Shown piece after piece: positions 1 to 14,501 of a stretch of 64,000 nt of DNA. The notes beneath the pieces were generated by a model that was not told where the DNA came from, made no database searches, and saw only the letters and a list, made by a program, of their open reading frames with translations. Every line of letters begins with the position of its first letter. The stretch's first letter is position 1. The position numbers and the translations under genes are program-made. This stretch comes from Pseudomonadota bacterium. GTDB lineage: Bacteria > Pseudomonadota > Gammaproteobacteria > Burkholderiales > Rhodocyclaceae. The stretch lies in assembly GCA_018262095.1 (NCBI GenBank), contig JAGTRW010000004.1:124001-188000 (forward strand). Reading direction: 5' to 3'.

Positions 1-638
1 GCAGTCAGGTCAGTCGAAGCTTGGTTAAGCTGGTTAAGAGCAATCCTGGCATAGGTTGGGTGCGAGGCGACCTTGTTCCTGATGAAAGTGCGACAGAAGA
101 GATCCTCGGTTTGCGCCGCCGTATTGAGGAACTTCAACAGGAACTTTTGGCCGCGAGCACCCATGGTCCGGAAGGAACGAAGCGATTCGCTCAAGGCGAG
201 GATACCTTTGAAATCAACTACACCTTTGTAGCCTCCCCCGACAAGTACGATTATCGCGGTAGCAACTATCAAGCGACAGTTAAGGCAGAGTGGGATTACA
301 TTTTTTCGGTTGTGTCGCCGCTAATGATTAATGAAGCCTCGGAAGGCGATCTAGCCAAGGCTCTGAATAGGCTAGTCAGTGATCTAGGGCGTTCGGAATT
401 GAAGATGGTAAATGGATTCAAAGACCTAGTGCTTATGAATTTCCGCGTTGATAGTGACGATTTTCAGACCATAAAGATTCAGCTTCGCGCGCTAGGCCTG
501 ATTACCAAGAGCACGAAGAGTCGGAGTGTTAAGGACACGGCAACCTATTGGACGCTTACCCCGTACGGGGATACTGTAATGACTCGGCTACGCGCCATAC
601 AAAAGCCGCACCCGCCACAAGATATTGCGAACGCCTAA
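1..638 (+). CDS. DUF4062-family protein, C-terminal part (5' truncated by window edge)
   Basis: The frame is open to the left edge, so the true start lies outside the window. The first visible TTG (21) is internal. The visible ~212 residues begin with a GWVRGD motif followed by a Leu/Glu-rich coiled segment (roughly residues 30-50), which resembles the linker after the N-terminal DUF4062 domain. The rest ends in a winged-helix-like section (QLRALGLI, then a beta-like TYWTLTPYGDTVM) typical of effector-associated tails. DUF4062 proteins often sit in defence or signalling loci, but the left neighbour is not visible. Composition is less GC-biased than the following genes, which hints at transfer. 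Family assignment is moderate, function unknown. Confidence 0.6.
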   Translation, partial: SQVSRSLVKLVKSNPGIGWVRGDLVPDESATEEILGLRRRIEELQQELLAASTHGPEGTKRFAQGEDTFEINYTFVASPDKYDYRGSNYQATVKAEWDYIFSVVSPLMINEASEGDLAKALNRLVSDLGRSELKMVNGFKDLVLMNFRVDSDDFQTIKIQLRALGLITKSTKSRSVKDTATYWTLTPYGDTVMTRLRAIQKPHPPQDIANA

Positions 639-783
639 TCCAACATTAGACCGGACAGCATACAACCACCGTTGAGTTCCAACGTTCCCAAATGTTCGCT
701 TTTCCAAATAGGGAATTCTTGCTTTGGGTTGTAACCCGTCCTTAACCTGCTCCAGTTTCCCTTGCCCGAAAAAGCCCCCGTCA

Positions 784-808
784 GCCGGAAGTACCTCATA
801 CTCCCGGC
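784..808. other. Intergenic hairpin
   Basis: A 10-bp inverted repeat (784-793 / 799-808) with a 5-base loop and one mismatch that becomes a G-U pair in minus-strand RNA. On the minus strand it is followed by a T-rich run, so it could be a terminator for a leftward transcript or part of a dispersed intergenic repeat. The rest of 639-844 holds nothing I recognise. Confidence 0.35.
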
Positions 809-844
809 GACCCATCCTGAAAACCTAATTTCCATAACCGTCCT

Positions 845-1636
845 ATGAAACCCGTCCTCGTTTTCGACATTGAAACCATCCCCGACGTCGCCGGGATTCG
901 GCGTCTGCACGACCTCGATTCCTCGCTGTCCGACGACGAGGTCGCCGAGCTGGCTTTCCAGCAGCGGCGCGCGCAGAACGGCACCGATTTTCTGCCGCTG
1001 CACTTGCAGCGCATCGCGGTGATTTCGTGCGCGCTGCGCGTCGGCCACGACCTGCGCGTGTGGTCGCTGGCCGAACCCGAGCACAGCGAAGGGGAAATCA
1101 TCCAGCGCTTCTTCGACGGCATCGAGAAATTCTCGCCGCAGATCGTCTCCTGGAACGGCGGCGGTTTCGACCTGCCGGTGCTGCACTACCGCGGGCTGAT
1201 TCACGGCATCGTCGCGCCGCGCTACTGGGACCTGGGCGACGGCGACTACGCCGATTCGCGCGACTTCAAGTGGAACAACTACATCAGCCGCTACCACACG
1301 CGCCACCTCGATCTGATGGACCTGCTGGCGATGTACCAGCCGCGCGCCAACGTTCCGCTCGATGCGCTGGCCAAGCTGATCGGCTTTCCTGGCAAGCTCG
1401 GAATGGACGGCAGCAAGGTCTGGGAGGCGTGGCAGGGCGGGAGAATCGCTGAAATCCGAGACTACTGCGAAACCGACGTGATGAACACCTACCTCGTTTC
1501 CTTGCGCTTCCGGCTGATGCGCGGCGAGCTTTCGCGCGACGATTACGAGGTCGAGATCGATTTTGTTCGCGGCGAGCTCGAGCGGCTCGACAAGCCGCAC
1601 TGGCGCGAGTTTTTGGCGGCCTGGAGCGCGTCGTAA
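845..1636 (+). CDS. PolB-like 3'-5' exonuclease (DEDDy, DnaQ fold)
   Basis: A 263-residue protein of the predicted PolB-related exonuclease family (PF10108). Exonuclease motif I is FDIETIPD with D8 and E10, motif II is WNGGGFDLP with D109, and motif III is the DEDDy form YCETD (Y207, D211). These supply the two-metal site that hydrolyses DNA from a 3' end. There is no polymerase domain, so it is a stand-alone nuclease, probably for repair or proofreading-type trimming. The ATG at 845 gives an N-terminus at the first beta strand, as expected. The substrate is not known from sequence. Confidence 0.85.
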   Translation: MKPVLVFDIETIPDVAGIRRLHDLDSSLSDDEVAELAFQQRRAQNGTDFLPLHLQRIAVISCALRVGHDLRVWSLAEPEHSEGEIIQRFFDGIEKFSPQIVSWNGGGFDLPVLHYRGLIHGIVAPRYWDLGDGDYADSRDFKWNNYISRYHTRHLDLMDLLAMYQPRANVPLDALAKLIGFPGKLGMDGSKVWEAWQGGRIAEIRDYCETDVMNTYLVSLRFRLMRGELSRDDYEVEIDFVRGELERLDKPHWREFLAAWSAS

Positions 1637-1727
1637 GCATCCTCAAGTTGCCGCGCCGACGGCCGTTGACTGAACTGTCGCCGCCGCTTTGATCGCGCGG
1701 CCCGGTATGCCGATACAGGAGGCTGCC

Positions 1728-1985
1728 ATGCTCAATCTCACGCTGCAACGCAACGACTCGATCGAAACCGTTCTGCCGACCGTCGAACTGGCGATGCGCA
1801 CCGGCGACGTCTGCCGCCTGCACAACATCAACTACCTCGGTCAGATTCATCTGGCCGCGCTGACGCTGCTGGCGATGTCGCAGAACCTGATGGATTCGGC
1901 GACTGGCCAGATCGTCCACCGGCATCCCGGTTTCTGCCTGCTCGGCATCGACGATTGCGGCGCGACGCGAACGCTGGCGATGTGA
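1728..1985 (+). CDS. Small hypothetical protein (85 aa)
   Basis: Start chosen at ATG 1728 because an AGGAGG ribosome-binding site lies at 1717-1722; an upstream TTG in frame has none. The protein has no signal peptide or clear membrane helix. A central Leu/Ala-rich segment (HLAALTLLAMSQ) is probably helical, and the C-terminus holds two cysteines (FCLLG, DDCG). I do not recognise a family. It stands alone between an exonuclease gene and nadE, on the same strand. The strong SD and normal codon use support a real gene. Confidence 0.6.
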   Translation: MLNLTLQRNDSIETVLPTVELAMRTGDVCRLHNINYLGQIHLAALTLLAMSQNLMDSATGQIVHRHPGFCLLGIDDCGATRTLAM

Positions 1986-2076
1986 GCTCGGGCGGGTGAA
2001 TGGATTCATGACTTGGTGAAACCGCCGCCGGCGGCTGCGAAATTGAGCGAAATTGCCGGTGTAGCGGCGGTCCCCG

Positions 2077-2105
2077 TTCTGAAGCGGCGAACTATCGTTT
2101 ATAGT
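2077..2105 (+). promoter_or_regulatory. Candidate sigma70 promoter of nadE
   Basis: TTCTGA (2077-2082), 17-bp spacer, TATAGT (2100-2105). The -10 box ends only 7 bases before the nadE ATG and no Shine-Dalgarno lies between, so transcription from here would give a leaderless mRNA. The -35 is weak. Confidence 0.4.
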
Positions 2106-2112
2106 TACGCCC

Positions 2113-4119
<2,007 letters not shown>

Positions 4120-4136
4120 AGCGATTTCCCCTGCGC

Positions 4137-4162
4137 AACGGCCCGCCATCTGGCGGGCCGTT
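4137..4162 (+). terminator. Rho-independent terminator of nadE-glnB
   Basis: Perfect 12-bp inverted repeat (4137-4148 / 4151-4162), GC-rich, followed by a short T-containing tail. It starts 18 bp after the glnB stop. Confidence 0.8.
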
Positions 4163-4265
4163 GTCGTTTACGCTGGTCTGCAAGGCCGCCAAAAGGTCAT
4201 TTTTTGGCACCCCGTCGCCAACGCCTTGATTCTCGCGGCATCCACGGCCTACCCCGTGAAGATGT

Positions 4266-4361
4266 CCGTTCGCCCTGGGCCGTGAGCTGGTCGAACGGTC
4301 GAAGGGTGGTCAAGACAAATCAGTGCGTTGCAGGGGGCTTCGACAGGCTCAGCCCGAACGG
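4266..4361. repeat. REP-like intergenic repeat pair
   Basis: Two oppositely oriented units lie between convergent glnB and smr: an imperfect CCGTTCGCCCTG...GTCGAAGGG unit (4266-4306) and GGGCTTCGACAGGCTCAGCC plus CGAACGG (4335-4361). From general knowledge these resemble the very common TTCGACAGGCTCAG-type dispersed intergenic repeats of proteobacteria. The first unit appears expanded or degenerate. Confidence 0.6.
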
Positions 4362-4382
4362 GGCGAATTGATCAGCGAGTCC

Positions 4383-4940
4383 TTAGCGTTGTGCCGCGGT
4401 GCTGGCCTTGAGCAGTACCCACAGCGCGCCTTGGCCGCCGTCGCACGACGGCGCGTGGCAGAAGGCGAGGACGTCGCGGCGGCGCGCCAGCCAGCCTTTG
4501 ACCAGCTGACGCAGAATGCCTTCGCGGCCCGGCGAGCCGTAGCCGCGGCCGTGCACGATGCGCACGCAGCGTTTGCCGGCGGCCAGCGCCTCGGCGAGAA
4601 AGAGCGTCACCTCGTCGTGCGCTTCGTGCCGGTTGAGCCCGTGCAGGTCGATATGGCGCTGGATCGCCCAGCGACCGCGGCGCAGGTCGCGCAACACGGT
4701 GCGCGGCAGGCCGACGCGCAGGAATGAGTCGGCGTCGCCGATCGCCAGCAGGTCGTCGAGGTCGAGCGGCGAGTCGAGCGATTCGGCGATCGCCGCGGCT
4801 TCGTCGAGTTCGCGCTGGCGCGGGCGAGCACTCGGCTTGGGCGCCTCGAAAGTGATGCGGCCGGCCGGGCGCAGCGGCCGCGCGCCGTCGACCGCCGCCT
4901 GGAACGCCGCGAGATCGTCGGGGTCGGGCCGCTGGCTCAT
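4383..4940 (-). CDS. Smr-domain protein
   Basis: A 185-residue protein with a C-terminal Smr (small MutS-related) domain. The family signature is clear: DLHGLNRHEA (about residues 95-105), then VRIVHGRGYGSPG and a final GGQGALWVLLK strand. Smr domains have nicking endonuclease activity in several bacteria and act on recombination intermediates or stalled ribosomal mRNA. Which applies here cannot be told from sequence. The N-terminal ~85 residues are charged and Pro/Arg-rich. Start is ATG 4940; longer in-frame extensions run into trxB. It follows trxB by 34 bp on the same strand, so the two probably form an operon. Confidence 0.88.
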   Translation of the reverse strand: MSQRPDPDDLAAFQAAVDGARPLRPAGRITFEAPKPSARPRQRELDEAAAIAESLDSPLDLDDLLAIGDADSFLRVGLPRTVLRDLRRGRWAIQRHIDLHGLNRHEAHDEVTLFLAEALAAGKRCVRIVHGRGYGSPGREGILRQLVKGWLARRRDVLAFCHAPSCDGGQGALWVLLKASTAAQR

Positions 4941-4974
4941 GAAGGTGACGGATCGAGTCAGCCGCCCGGCGGCA

Positions 4975-5967
<993 letters not shown>

Positions 5968-6051
5968 TTATAACCGCCAATCCGCTCGTTTCCCCGGCGG
6001 CTAAAGCTGCCGCGTGAGCTTGATGCCCTGCGGTTATTGCCGCCGGCCGGC

Positions 6052-6057
6052 TATAAT
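6052..6057 (+). promoter_or_regulatory. Consensus -10 element upstream of ftsK
   Basis: A perfect TATAAT lies 30 bp before the ftsK start in the trxB-ftsK divergent region. No good -35 hexamer sits 16-18 bp upstream, so the promoter may need an activator. Confidence 0.35.
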
Positions 6058-6086
6058 CACGCTTTGCCCAGCGTTTTCGGAGATTG

Positions 6087-8417
6087 ATGGCTGCACGGAT
6101 CAAAACCACTGCCCGGACCGGCGATACGAACGACGCGCCCAGCCCGTTGCCTGAGAAGATCGTTCTCGTGCTGCAGGAGTCGCGCTGGCTGGCGCTGGTC
6201 GCGCTCGCCGCTTTCCTCGGCCTGGCGCTGTGGGGTTACCAGCGCACCGACCCGGGCTGGTCGCACGCGGTGCAGGGCGCGACGCTGGCCAACCCGGCCG
6301 GGCGCGGCGGCGCCTGGCTCGCCGACCTGCTGCTTTACGTCTTCGGTCTGTCGGCGTGGTGGTGGATCGTGCTGCTGATGGCTTTCGTGTGGTGGGGCTA
6401 TCGCCGCCTCGACGGCGTGCGCGCCGCCGACCGCCGGCCGCTCTACATCGCGCTCGCCGGCTTCCTGTTGCTGATCGCCGCCAGCAGCGCGCTCGAGACG
6501 CTGCGCTTCTATACGCTCAAGGCGCCGTTGCCGCTGGCGCCCGGCGGCATGCTGGGCATCGAGATCGGCGCGCTGGCGGTGCGCTATCTCGGCTATACGG
6601 GCGCGACGCTGACGCTGATCGCCGCCTGGGCGCTGGGCTGGAGCATCTTTTCGGGAGTCTCGTGGTTGTCTTTGGTCGAGAGTCTCGGCGCGCTGGTCGA
6701 AGGCTCGTTTGGCGCCGTTCGCGCGCTCGTCGATCGCTGGCAGGACCGGCGCATCGGACGCGAAGTGGCGCGCGAGCGCGACGCGGTGGTGGTCGTCCAG
6801 AAACGTCGCGTCGAAACGCAGGAACCGATTTTCATCGAAAAGCCCGAGCCGCCGGCGCCGGTGCCGGCCAAGGTCGAGAAGCGAATCGAACGCGAACGCC
6901 AGGTGCCGCTGTTCCCCGAGGCGGTCGCCGGCGGCATGCTGCCGCCCTTGCACCTGCTCGAGCCGGCGGCGGTGCAGACCGATACGGTGAGCGCCGAGAC
7001 GCTCGAATACACGTCGCGTCTGATCGAGCGCAAGCTCGCCGACTTCGGCGTCGAGGTGCGCGTGCTGGCGGCGTATCCGGGGCCGGTGATCACGCGCTAC
7101 GAAATCGAGCCGGCGGTCGGCGTCAAGGGCGCGCAGGTCGTCAACCTCGCCAAGGACATGGCGCGCGCGCTGTCGATGGTCTCGATCCGCGTCGTCGAAA
7201 CGGTTCCCGGCAAGTCGTGCATGGCGCTCGAACTGCCCAACGCCAAGCGGCAGATCGTCCGCCTGTCGGAGATCATCTCGAGCCGCGCTTATCACGACAT
7301 GAGTTCGCCGCTGGCGATGACGCTCGGCAAGGACATCGGCGGCCATCCGGTGGTCGTTGACCTCGCCAAGATGCCGCACCTGCTGGTCGCCGGGACGACC
7401 GGTTCGGGCAAGTCGGTCGGCATCAACGCGATGATCCTCTCCTTGCTCTACAAGTCCGAGCCCGACAAGGTGCGGCTGATCCTGGTCGACCCCAAAATGC
7501 TTGAACTGTCGATCTACGAAGGCATCCCGCATCTGCTGGCGCCGGTCGTCGTCGACATGAAGCACGCCGCCAACGCGCTCAACTGGTGCGTCGGCGAAAT
7601 GGAGAAACGCTATAAATTGATGTCGGCGATGGGCGTGCGCAATATCGCCGGTCTCAACCACCGCATCAAGGACGCCGAAAAGGCCGGCAACAAGCTGACC
7701 AATCCGTTCTCGCTGACGCCCGAGACGCCCGAGCCGCTCGTCTCGATGCCGCACATCGTCGTCGTCATCGACGAGCTCGCCGACCTGATGATGGTCGCCG
7801 GCAAGAAGGTCGAGCAGTTGATCGCGCGTCTTGCGCAGAAGGCGCGCGCCGCGGGGATTCACCTGATTCTGGCGACGCAGCGGCCGTCGGTCGACGTGAT
7901 CACTGGCCTCATCAAGGCCAATATTCCGACGCGGATGTCGTTCCAGGTCTCGTCCAAAATCGATTCGCGAACGATCCTCGACCAGATGGGCGCCGAAGCG
8001 CTGCTCGGCCAGGGCGACATGCTTTACCTCGCGCCCGGTACCGGCTATCCGACTCGCGTGCATGGCGCTTTCGTCGACGACGACGAGGTGCACCACGTCG
8101 TCGATTACCTCAAGAGCGCCGGTGCGCCGGATTACGTCGAGGGCGTGCTGACCGGCGCCGGGATCGACGACGATGGCGACGGCGAGGGCGGCAGCAGCGA
8201 CGGCCAGCCCGACGCCGAGTCCGACGCGCTCTACGATCAGGCGGTCGAGATCGTGATGAAGAACCGCCGCGCGTCGATTTCGCTGGTTCAGCGCCATCTG
8301 CGAATCGGCTACAACCGCTCGGCGCGCCTCATCGAAGCGATGGAAAAGGCCGGGCTGGTTTCAGCCATGGATGGTCGCGGCGGCCGCGAGGTCATCGCCC
8401 GCAAGGAAGAAAATTGA
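6087..8417 (+). CDS. ftsK: DNA translocase FtsK
   Basis: Septal DNA pump that clears the chromosome dimer-resolution region through the division septum and activates XerCD. 776 residues. The N-terminus has four hydrophobic segments (about residues 28-50, 82-102, 110-135, 160-185) anchoring it at the septum. A short charged linker follows (about 215-300), then the motor domain with Walker A GTTGSGKS near residue 437 and Walker [13 protein letters not shown]. The DNA-reading gamma winged helix is at about 705-772 ([19 protein letters not shown]). The linker is short compared with the E. coli protein, as usual for SpoIIIE-sized homologues. Start ATG 6087 is preferred over the adjacent TTG 6084. 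First gene of ftsK-lolA-rarA-serS. Confidence 0.96.
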   Translation: MAARIKTTARTGDTNDAPSPLPEKIVLVLQESRWLALVALAAFLGLALWGYQRTDPGWSHAVQGATLANPAGRGGAWLADLLLYVFGLSAWWWIVLLMAFVWWGYRRLDGVRAADRRPLYIALAGFLLLIAASSALETLRFYTLKAPLPLAPGGMLGIEIGALAVRYLGYTGATLTLIAAWALGWSIFSGVSWLSLVESLGALVEGSFGAVRALVDRWQDRRIGREVARERDAVVVVQKRRVETQEPIFIEKPEPPAPVPAKVEKRIERERQVPLFPEAVAGGMLPPLHLLEPAAVQTDTVSAETLEYTSRLIERKLADFGVEVRVLAAYPGPVITRYEIEPAVGVKGAQVVNLAKDMARALSMVSIRVVETVPGKSCMALELPNAKRQIVRLSEIISSRAYHDMSSPLAMTLGKDIGGHPVVVDLAKMPHLLVAGTTGSGKSVGINAMILSLLYKSEPDKVRLILVDPKMLELSIYEGIPHLLAPVVVDMKHAANALNWCVGEMEKRYKLMSAMGVRNIAGLNHRIKDAEKAGNKLTNPFSLTPETPEPLVSMPHIVVVIDELADLMMVAGKKVEQLIARLAQKARAAGIHLILATQRPSVDVITGLIKANIPTRMSFQVSSKIDSRTILDQMGAEALLGQGDMLYLAPGTGYPTRVHGAFVDDDEVHHVVDYLKSAGAPDYVEGVLTGAGIDDDGDGEGGSSDGQPDAESDALYDQAVEIVMKNRRASISLVQRHLRIGYNRSARLIEAMEKAGLVSAMDGRGGREVIARKEEN

Positions 8418-8433
8418 TGAGATTGGAAAAGGC

Positions 8434-8572
8434 GGTTAACCACGGCGAACACGGCGGGCGCGGCGAAAAACTTGAGTGCCGGGTCTGTTGTTGGGCGCCA
8501 CCAGCGAGTGGCCGAACAGGTCGCCACCGCATCTTGCTTTCTCGCTGTGTTCGCTGTGCCCGCCGTGGTTAA
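8434..8572. repeat. Palindromic intergenic element, copy 1
   Basis: Two ~33-base inverted arms, TTAACCACGGCGAACACGGC (from about 8436) and the reverse complement of TTAACCACGGCGGGCACAGC (ending 8572), flank a ~70-bp unrelated core. The same arm design recurs at 50832-51081. It occupies nearly all of the ftsK-lolA gap, so a transcript through it could form a long hairpin. Confidence 0.65.
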
Positions 8573-8587
8573 TTCGAGGTTCTTGAA

Positions 8588-9179
8588 ATGAAAAGTCTAT
8601 TTTTCGCGCTTGCGCTGTGCGCCGCGCAGGTTGCCCAGGCCGGCGCGATAGACAAGCTGCACCGTTTTCTTGAGACGACCAAGACGCTGCGCGCCGATTT
8701 CGCGCAGATCGTCGTCGCCAAGAACGGCAAGAAGCCGCAGCAGTCGGCAGGGCAGATGATGATCTCGCGTCCCGGCAAGTTCCGCTGGCAGATCGCCAAG
8801 CCCTACGCACAGCTGCTCGTCGGCGACGGCGAAAAGGTCTGGATCTACGATGAAGACCTGCGCCAGGTGAGCGTCAAGAAGTTCGACGCCGCGCTCGGCA
8901 GCACGCCGGCCGCGCTGCTGGTCGGCGGCAACTCGCTCGATCAGAACTTCACGCTGCGCGAGGCCGGCGAACACGACGGGCTCGAGTGGCTCGAAGCGAT
9001 TCCGAAGGGTACCGACAGCGGCTTCGAAAAACTGCAACTCGGTTTTTCCGGCAATGAGCTCAAAGCGATGGAGCTTTCCGACAACTTCGGCCAGACCACG
9101 TCGCTGCTCTTCGCGCGAATCGAACGCAACGTGCCGATCGCCGCAGCGCTCTTTCACTTTACGCCGCCGGCCGGCGTCG

Positions 9180-9196
<17 letters not shown>
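8588..9196 (+). CDS. lolA: Outer-membrane lipoprotein carrier protein LolA
   Basis: Periplasmic chaperone that takes lipoproteins from the LolCDE transporter and hands them to LolB at the outer membrane. The 202-residue precursor starts with a type I signal peptide (about residues 1-18, cleavage after AQA). The mature part has the LolA features: the TLRADFAQ segment, the [16 protein letters not shown] strand pair and the [15 protein letters not shown] section. The gene lies after ftsK and overlaps the start of rarA by 17 bases, so the two are probably translationally coupled. Confidence 0.93.
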
Positions 9197-11806
<2,610 letters not shown>

Positions 11807-11813
11807 GCAGCCC

Positions 11814-11832
11814 GGCCGGCTTTGCGCCGGCC
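11814..11832. terminator. Short bidirectional hairpin between serS and mltF
   Basis: A 7-bp GC-only stem (11814-11820 / 11826-11832) with loop TTTGC lies between the convergent serS and mltF stop codons. There is no T-run, so termination activity is uncertain. Confidence 0.4.
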
Positions 11833-13310
11833 TACTTGGCGGGCGAACGCCGGGCGAGGTGGGCTTTCTTGCTCGGCTTGGCCGCGCGGGGTTTGTGCCG
11901 GCTTGACGGCGGGTCGTTGTCGGCCGACGGCAGCAGCGGGTAGGGGCTCAACTCGGGGGCGGTTTGAATGCCTGCGAGCGGCCGGTACGGGCGTTCGTGG
12001 CGTTTGAGAATGTCGTTATAAACGCGGATGTTCTCGACCATGATCACCGCCTCACCGCCGCGCCCTTTGCCCGACTTGAGCCGGCGGTAATACTGCGGCT
12101 GCGCGAGCAGCGGCAATACCTTCTTCATCGCATACCAGGAGTCGGGGTCGGTGCCCAGCGTCGTCGCCAGGTAGCGCGCCGCATTGAGGTGTCCCATGCC
12201 GACGTTGTACGCGGCGAGCGCCAGCCAGAGCCGGTCGGGGTCGCCGATGATGGCCGGCAGCGCGTCGCGCAGGTCGCTGACGTATTGCGCTCCGGCTTCG
12301 ACGCTTTGTGTCGCGTCGAGCCGGTTGCTGATGCCCAGCGTGTCGGCGGTCTCGGCGGTCAGCATCATCATGCCGCGCACGCCGGTCGGGCTGGTCGCCC
12401 GCGGCTCCCATTGCGATTCCTGGTAGGCGAGCGCCGCCAGCAAGCGCCAGTCGATCCCGGTGTTCACCTGGGCCGCGTAAAAGAGCGCGCGATACTGCGG
12501 CAGCACCGAGCGCATGCGCTCGATGAAACGCACGCTGTCGGCCTGAGTCAGACGCTCGACATGGCCGAAGTAGCGGTCCTTGAGTCTATCCATTTCGCCG
12601 CTTTGCTGAAACTTATCGAGAAAAGCGTTGGCCTTGGTGACCAGCGCCGGGTCGACGCCCGGCGCGAAAAGCCAGACGATCGGGCGAGCCGGGCCGATCA
12701 CCAGCGCGTTCTGCAAATCCGGGTAGTAATTGCTGCCGATGTCGAATTGCGCGTCGTTGACCAGTGCCGCTTCGTAGCGCTGCGCGGCGACGCCTTCCAA
12801 TAGATCGAGTTCGTTGTGCTGCTCGCTGGCGACAATGATCAGGCTGGACCCCTTGCGCTGGATTTCGCGCAGCGCCATCTCCTGTCGTGAACCGGCGACG
12901 ACGTGGACGACCTTGTTGGCGAGTTGCGCGATCGACGCCAGCGGCAGCGACGCTTCGTGCGTGACCAGCACGTTGTGGCTTTCGAAGTATGGCGTGCTGC
13001 TGCGCAGCTGCGGGTCGTCTACCGGCGTTTGCCATGCCGCGGCCAGATGCGCTTCGCCGTTCTTGAGGCGGTGCAGGATGTCGGCGTCGCTGGCGGCGAC
13101 GACGATACGGCTTTTGAGCCCCAGTTCGTCGGCCAGTCGGCGCGCCAGGTCATAATCGAAGCCGCTGGCGCCATCGCCGGTGTCCTCAGAATAGGTGCTG
13201 GCGCCGACGCGAGTCAGGATCACGAGCTCGTTGGCTTTGGCGATCGGCTGCTCGATGTTCTCGCCGCAGCTGGCAACAAAAATTGAAAGAATAAATAGCA
13301 GAAAACGCAT
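11832..13310 (-). CDS. mltF: Membrane-bound lytic murein transglycosylase F
   Basis: Lipoprotein that cleaves peptidoglycan to 1,6-anhydromuropeptides. 492 residues from ATG 13310. The signal peptide ends in a lipobox FVASC, with C15 as the lipidated residue. Residues ~28-255 form a solute-binding-protein-like (SBP_bac_3) regulatory domain. Residues ~280-420 form the SLT domain with catalytic E298 in ALAYQESQW, then GVRGMMMLT and WLALAAYNVG. A basic Pro/Lys-rich tail ends the protein. Upstream in-frame Mets would run through the divergent tRNA gene and are rejected. It is convergent with serS. Confidence 0.94.
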   Translation of the reverse strand: MRFLLFILSIFVASCGENIEQPIAKANELVILTRVGASTYSEDTGDGASGFDYDLARRLADELGLKSRIVVAASDADILHRLKNGEAHLAAAWQTPVDDPQLRSSTPYFESHNVLVTHEASLPLASIAQLANKVVHVVAGSRQEMALREIQRKGSSLIIVASEQHNELDLLEGVAAQRYEAALVNDAQFDIGSNYYPDLQNALVIGPARPIVWLFAPGVDPALVTKANAFLDKFQQSGEMDRLKDRYFGHVERLTQADSVRFIERMRSVLPQYRALFYAAQVNTGIDWRLLAALAYQESQWEPRATSPTGVRGMMMLTAETADTLGISNRLDATQSVEAGAQYVSDLRDALPAIIGDPDRLWLALAAYNVGMGHLNAARYLATTLGTDPDSWYAMKKVLPLLAQPQYYRRLKSGKGRGGEAVIMVENIRVYNDILKRHERPYRPLAGIQTAPELSPYPLLPSADNDPPSSRHKPRAAKPSKKAHLARRSPAK

Positions 13311-13345
13311 TAATTGGCCGACTTGTGATAACATGCCGCCCCGAT

Positions 13346-13433
<88 letters not shown>

Positions 13434-13445
13434 GTAATGGCAAGC

Positions 13446-13485
13446 AAAAAGGCTAATTCCTCGGAATTGGCCTTTTTCTTTTTCT
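13446..13485 (+). terminator. Rho-independent terminator of tRNA-Ser
   Basis: Stem AAAAAGGCTAATTCC / GGAATTGGCCTTTTT (one G-U pair), 2-base loop, then a T-rich tail. It begins 13 bp after the tRNA. Confidence 0.85.
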
Positions 13486-13755
13486 GGCTCATGTAATGGC
13501 TTGCTGCAAATCGGCGTGAAACGGCGCTGTTTATTGGCGCATGGGTTGTCGTGCAACTTGTACACGCGGTTACGCCATCCGACGGTTGGCTAGTTTAGCC
13601 GGCTTTACCCCGGCGTGGCTTCCGAACTTGCCGTGACCCTGGACCAGGTAACCAAACCTCGAAGTCAAGTTTGTTCTGGGGGGTACGAATATATTGCCCC
13701 TCGCTTGGGCCCGCCGTCGAATTATCCGTAAATCTCCGGTGCAGAGACTGTTGAG
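13486..13755. other. Non-coding stretch downstream of tRNA-Ser
   Basis: About 270 bp without a supported gene. No integrase, attachment-site duplication of the tRNA 3' end or promoter is obvious. It leads into a fragment of an antitoxin-like gene, so it may be degraded mobile-island DNA. Confidence 0.4.
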
Positions 13756-13962
13756 ATGTTGGCTGCAGCACCTGTACGCTGCGAGCGCATTGACTTGCGC
13801 ACCTTGCCGGAAAGCAAGGAATTGATTGTCCGGGTCGCCGCCGCGGGTATGTCGGTCAGCGCCTTTTTGCTTGGTGCCGCTCAGCAACGCGCCAAGACGA
13901 ATGGCCATGAAAAGGGCGAATTTTTCGGAGCGGTCCCTTTTTACGGCCTGCACCGGCCTTAA
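13756..13962 (+). pseudogene. DUF1778 (TacA-like) antitoxin remnant
   Basis: The 68-residue frame begins with RIDLRTLPESKELI, then VAAAGMSVSAFLLGAAQQRA. That pattern matches the ribbon-helix-helix N-terminal half of DUF1778 antitoxins, whose partners are GNAT acetyltransferase toxins. After residue ~48 the sequence turns into unrelated text (GEFFGAVPFYGLHRP), so the toxin-neutralising tail is lost. No GNAT toxin gene follows; the frame ends within 4 bases of the convergent EAL remnant. Identification rests on the short motif only. Confidence 0.45.
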
Positions 13963-14501
13963 TGAACAGGCTGTTCCTCGTGCAGCGCCCTCAGGTGCGC
14001 GAGCAAGGCATCTCCCAGGGCGTGCAGCTCGTTTCGCCGCGCCAATGCCTCGGGCGCTCGCCCATGAGCCTTGAGCTCGCACAGTTCGAGCGTCAGCGCG
14101 TGCGCTTCTCGATGCACGCGTTCGGCCGCCAGAAAGTCAGCGTGGTCTGCGTGACAGAGCCGGCCTTTGGTCGCGAGCCAACTACCGAAACGGCTCTGAC
14201 TGGCAGTCAGCGGCGGCGAATTCGTGTCATCTGAAAGATGTTTCTCCATGGCAATGACCCAGGCGCGATGCTCGACTTGAGCGAAGAGCAAGGGTAGGTC
14301 GTCGCGTTTGGCAGGAGCTTTATTGAGCCATCGCGCACAGGGGCGCCAGCCAGCGGCCCAGTGCGGAAACTCGGCTGCCGGCATGGGACGGCTAATGCAG
14401 TAGCCCTGCGCCAGTTCGCAGCCGAGTTCGAGCAGCAGTTCGCCTTGCTCTAGGGTTTCGACTCCTTCGGCGATGATTCCGCGGCGAAACGCCGCCGCCA
14501 A
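13959..14501 (-). pseudogene. EAL C-terminal fragment plus CZB-like domain (frame-shifted 3' part of the GGDEF/EAL gene)
   Basis: This open frame continues the EAL domain of the upstream GGDEF gene in a different frame. It starts with IAEGVETLEQGELL and QGYCISRP, the last conserved EAL blocks. A helical tail of ~110 residues follows, with HRAW and VHREAH motifs resembling the zinc-binding CZB domain found on some chemoreceptors and c-di-GMP enzymes. The usual CZB cysteine is not seen (SRFGSW where C-x-FGKW is expected). No SD supports separate translation. I read it as the detached 3' end of one broken gene. Confidence 0.6.

Noticed and set aside
600-844. Integron attC-like site near GCCTAATCCAACATTAGACC
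   Set aside because: Only fragments of core boxes are seen and no paired R/L boxes; a simple hairpin at 784-808 explains the local symmetry.
6057-8297. Very long open frame antisense to ftsK (746 codons)
   Set aside because: It mirrors the strong codon bias of ftsK. The translation is Arg/His/Asp-rich with no domain, and ftsK itself is beyond doubt.
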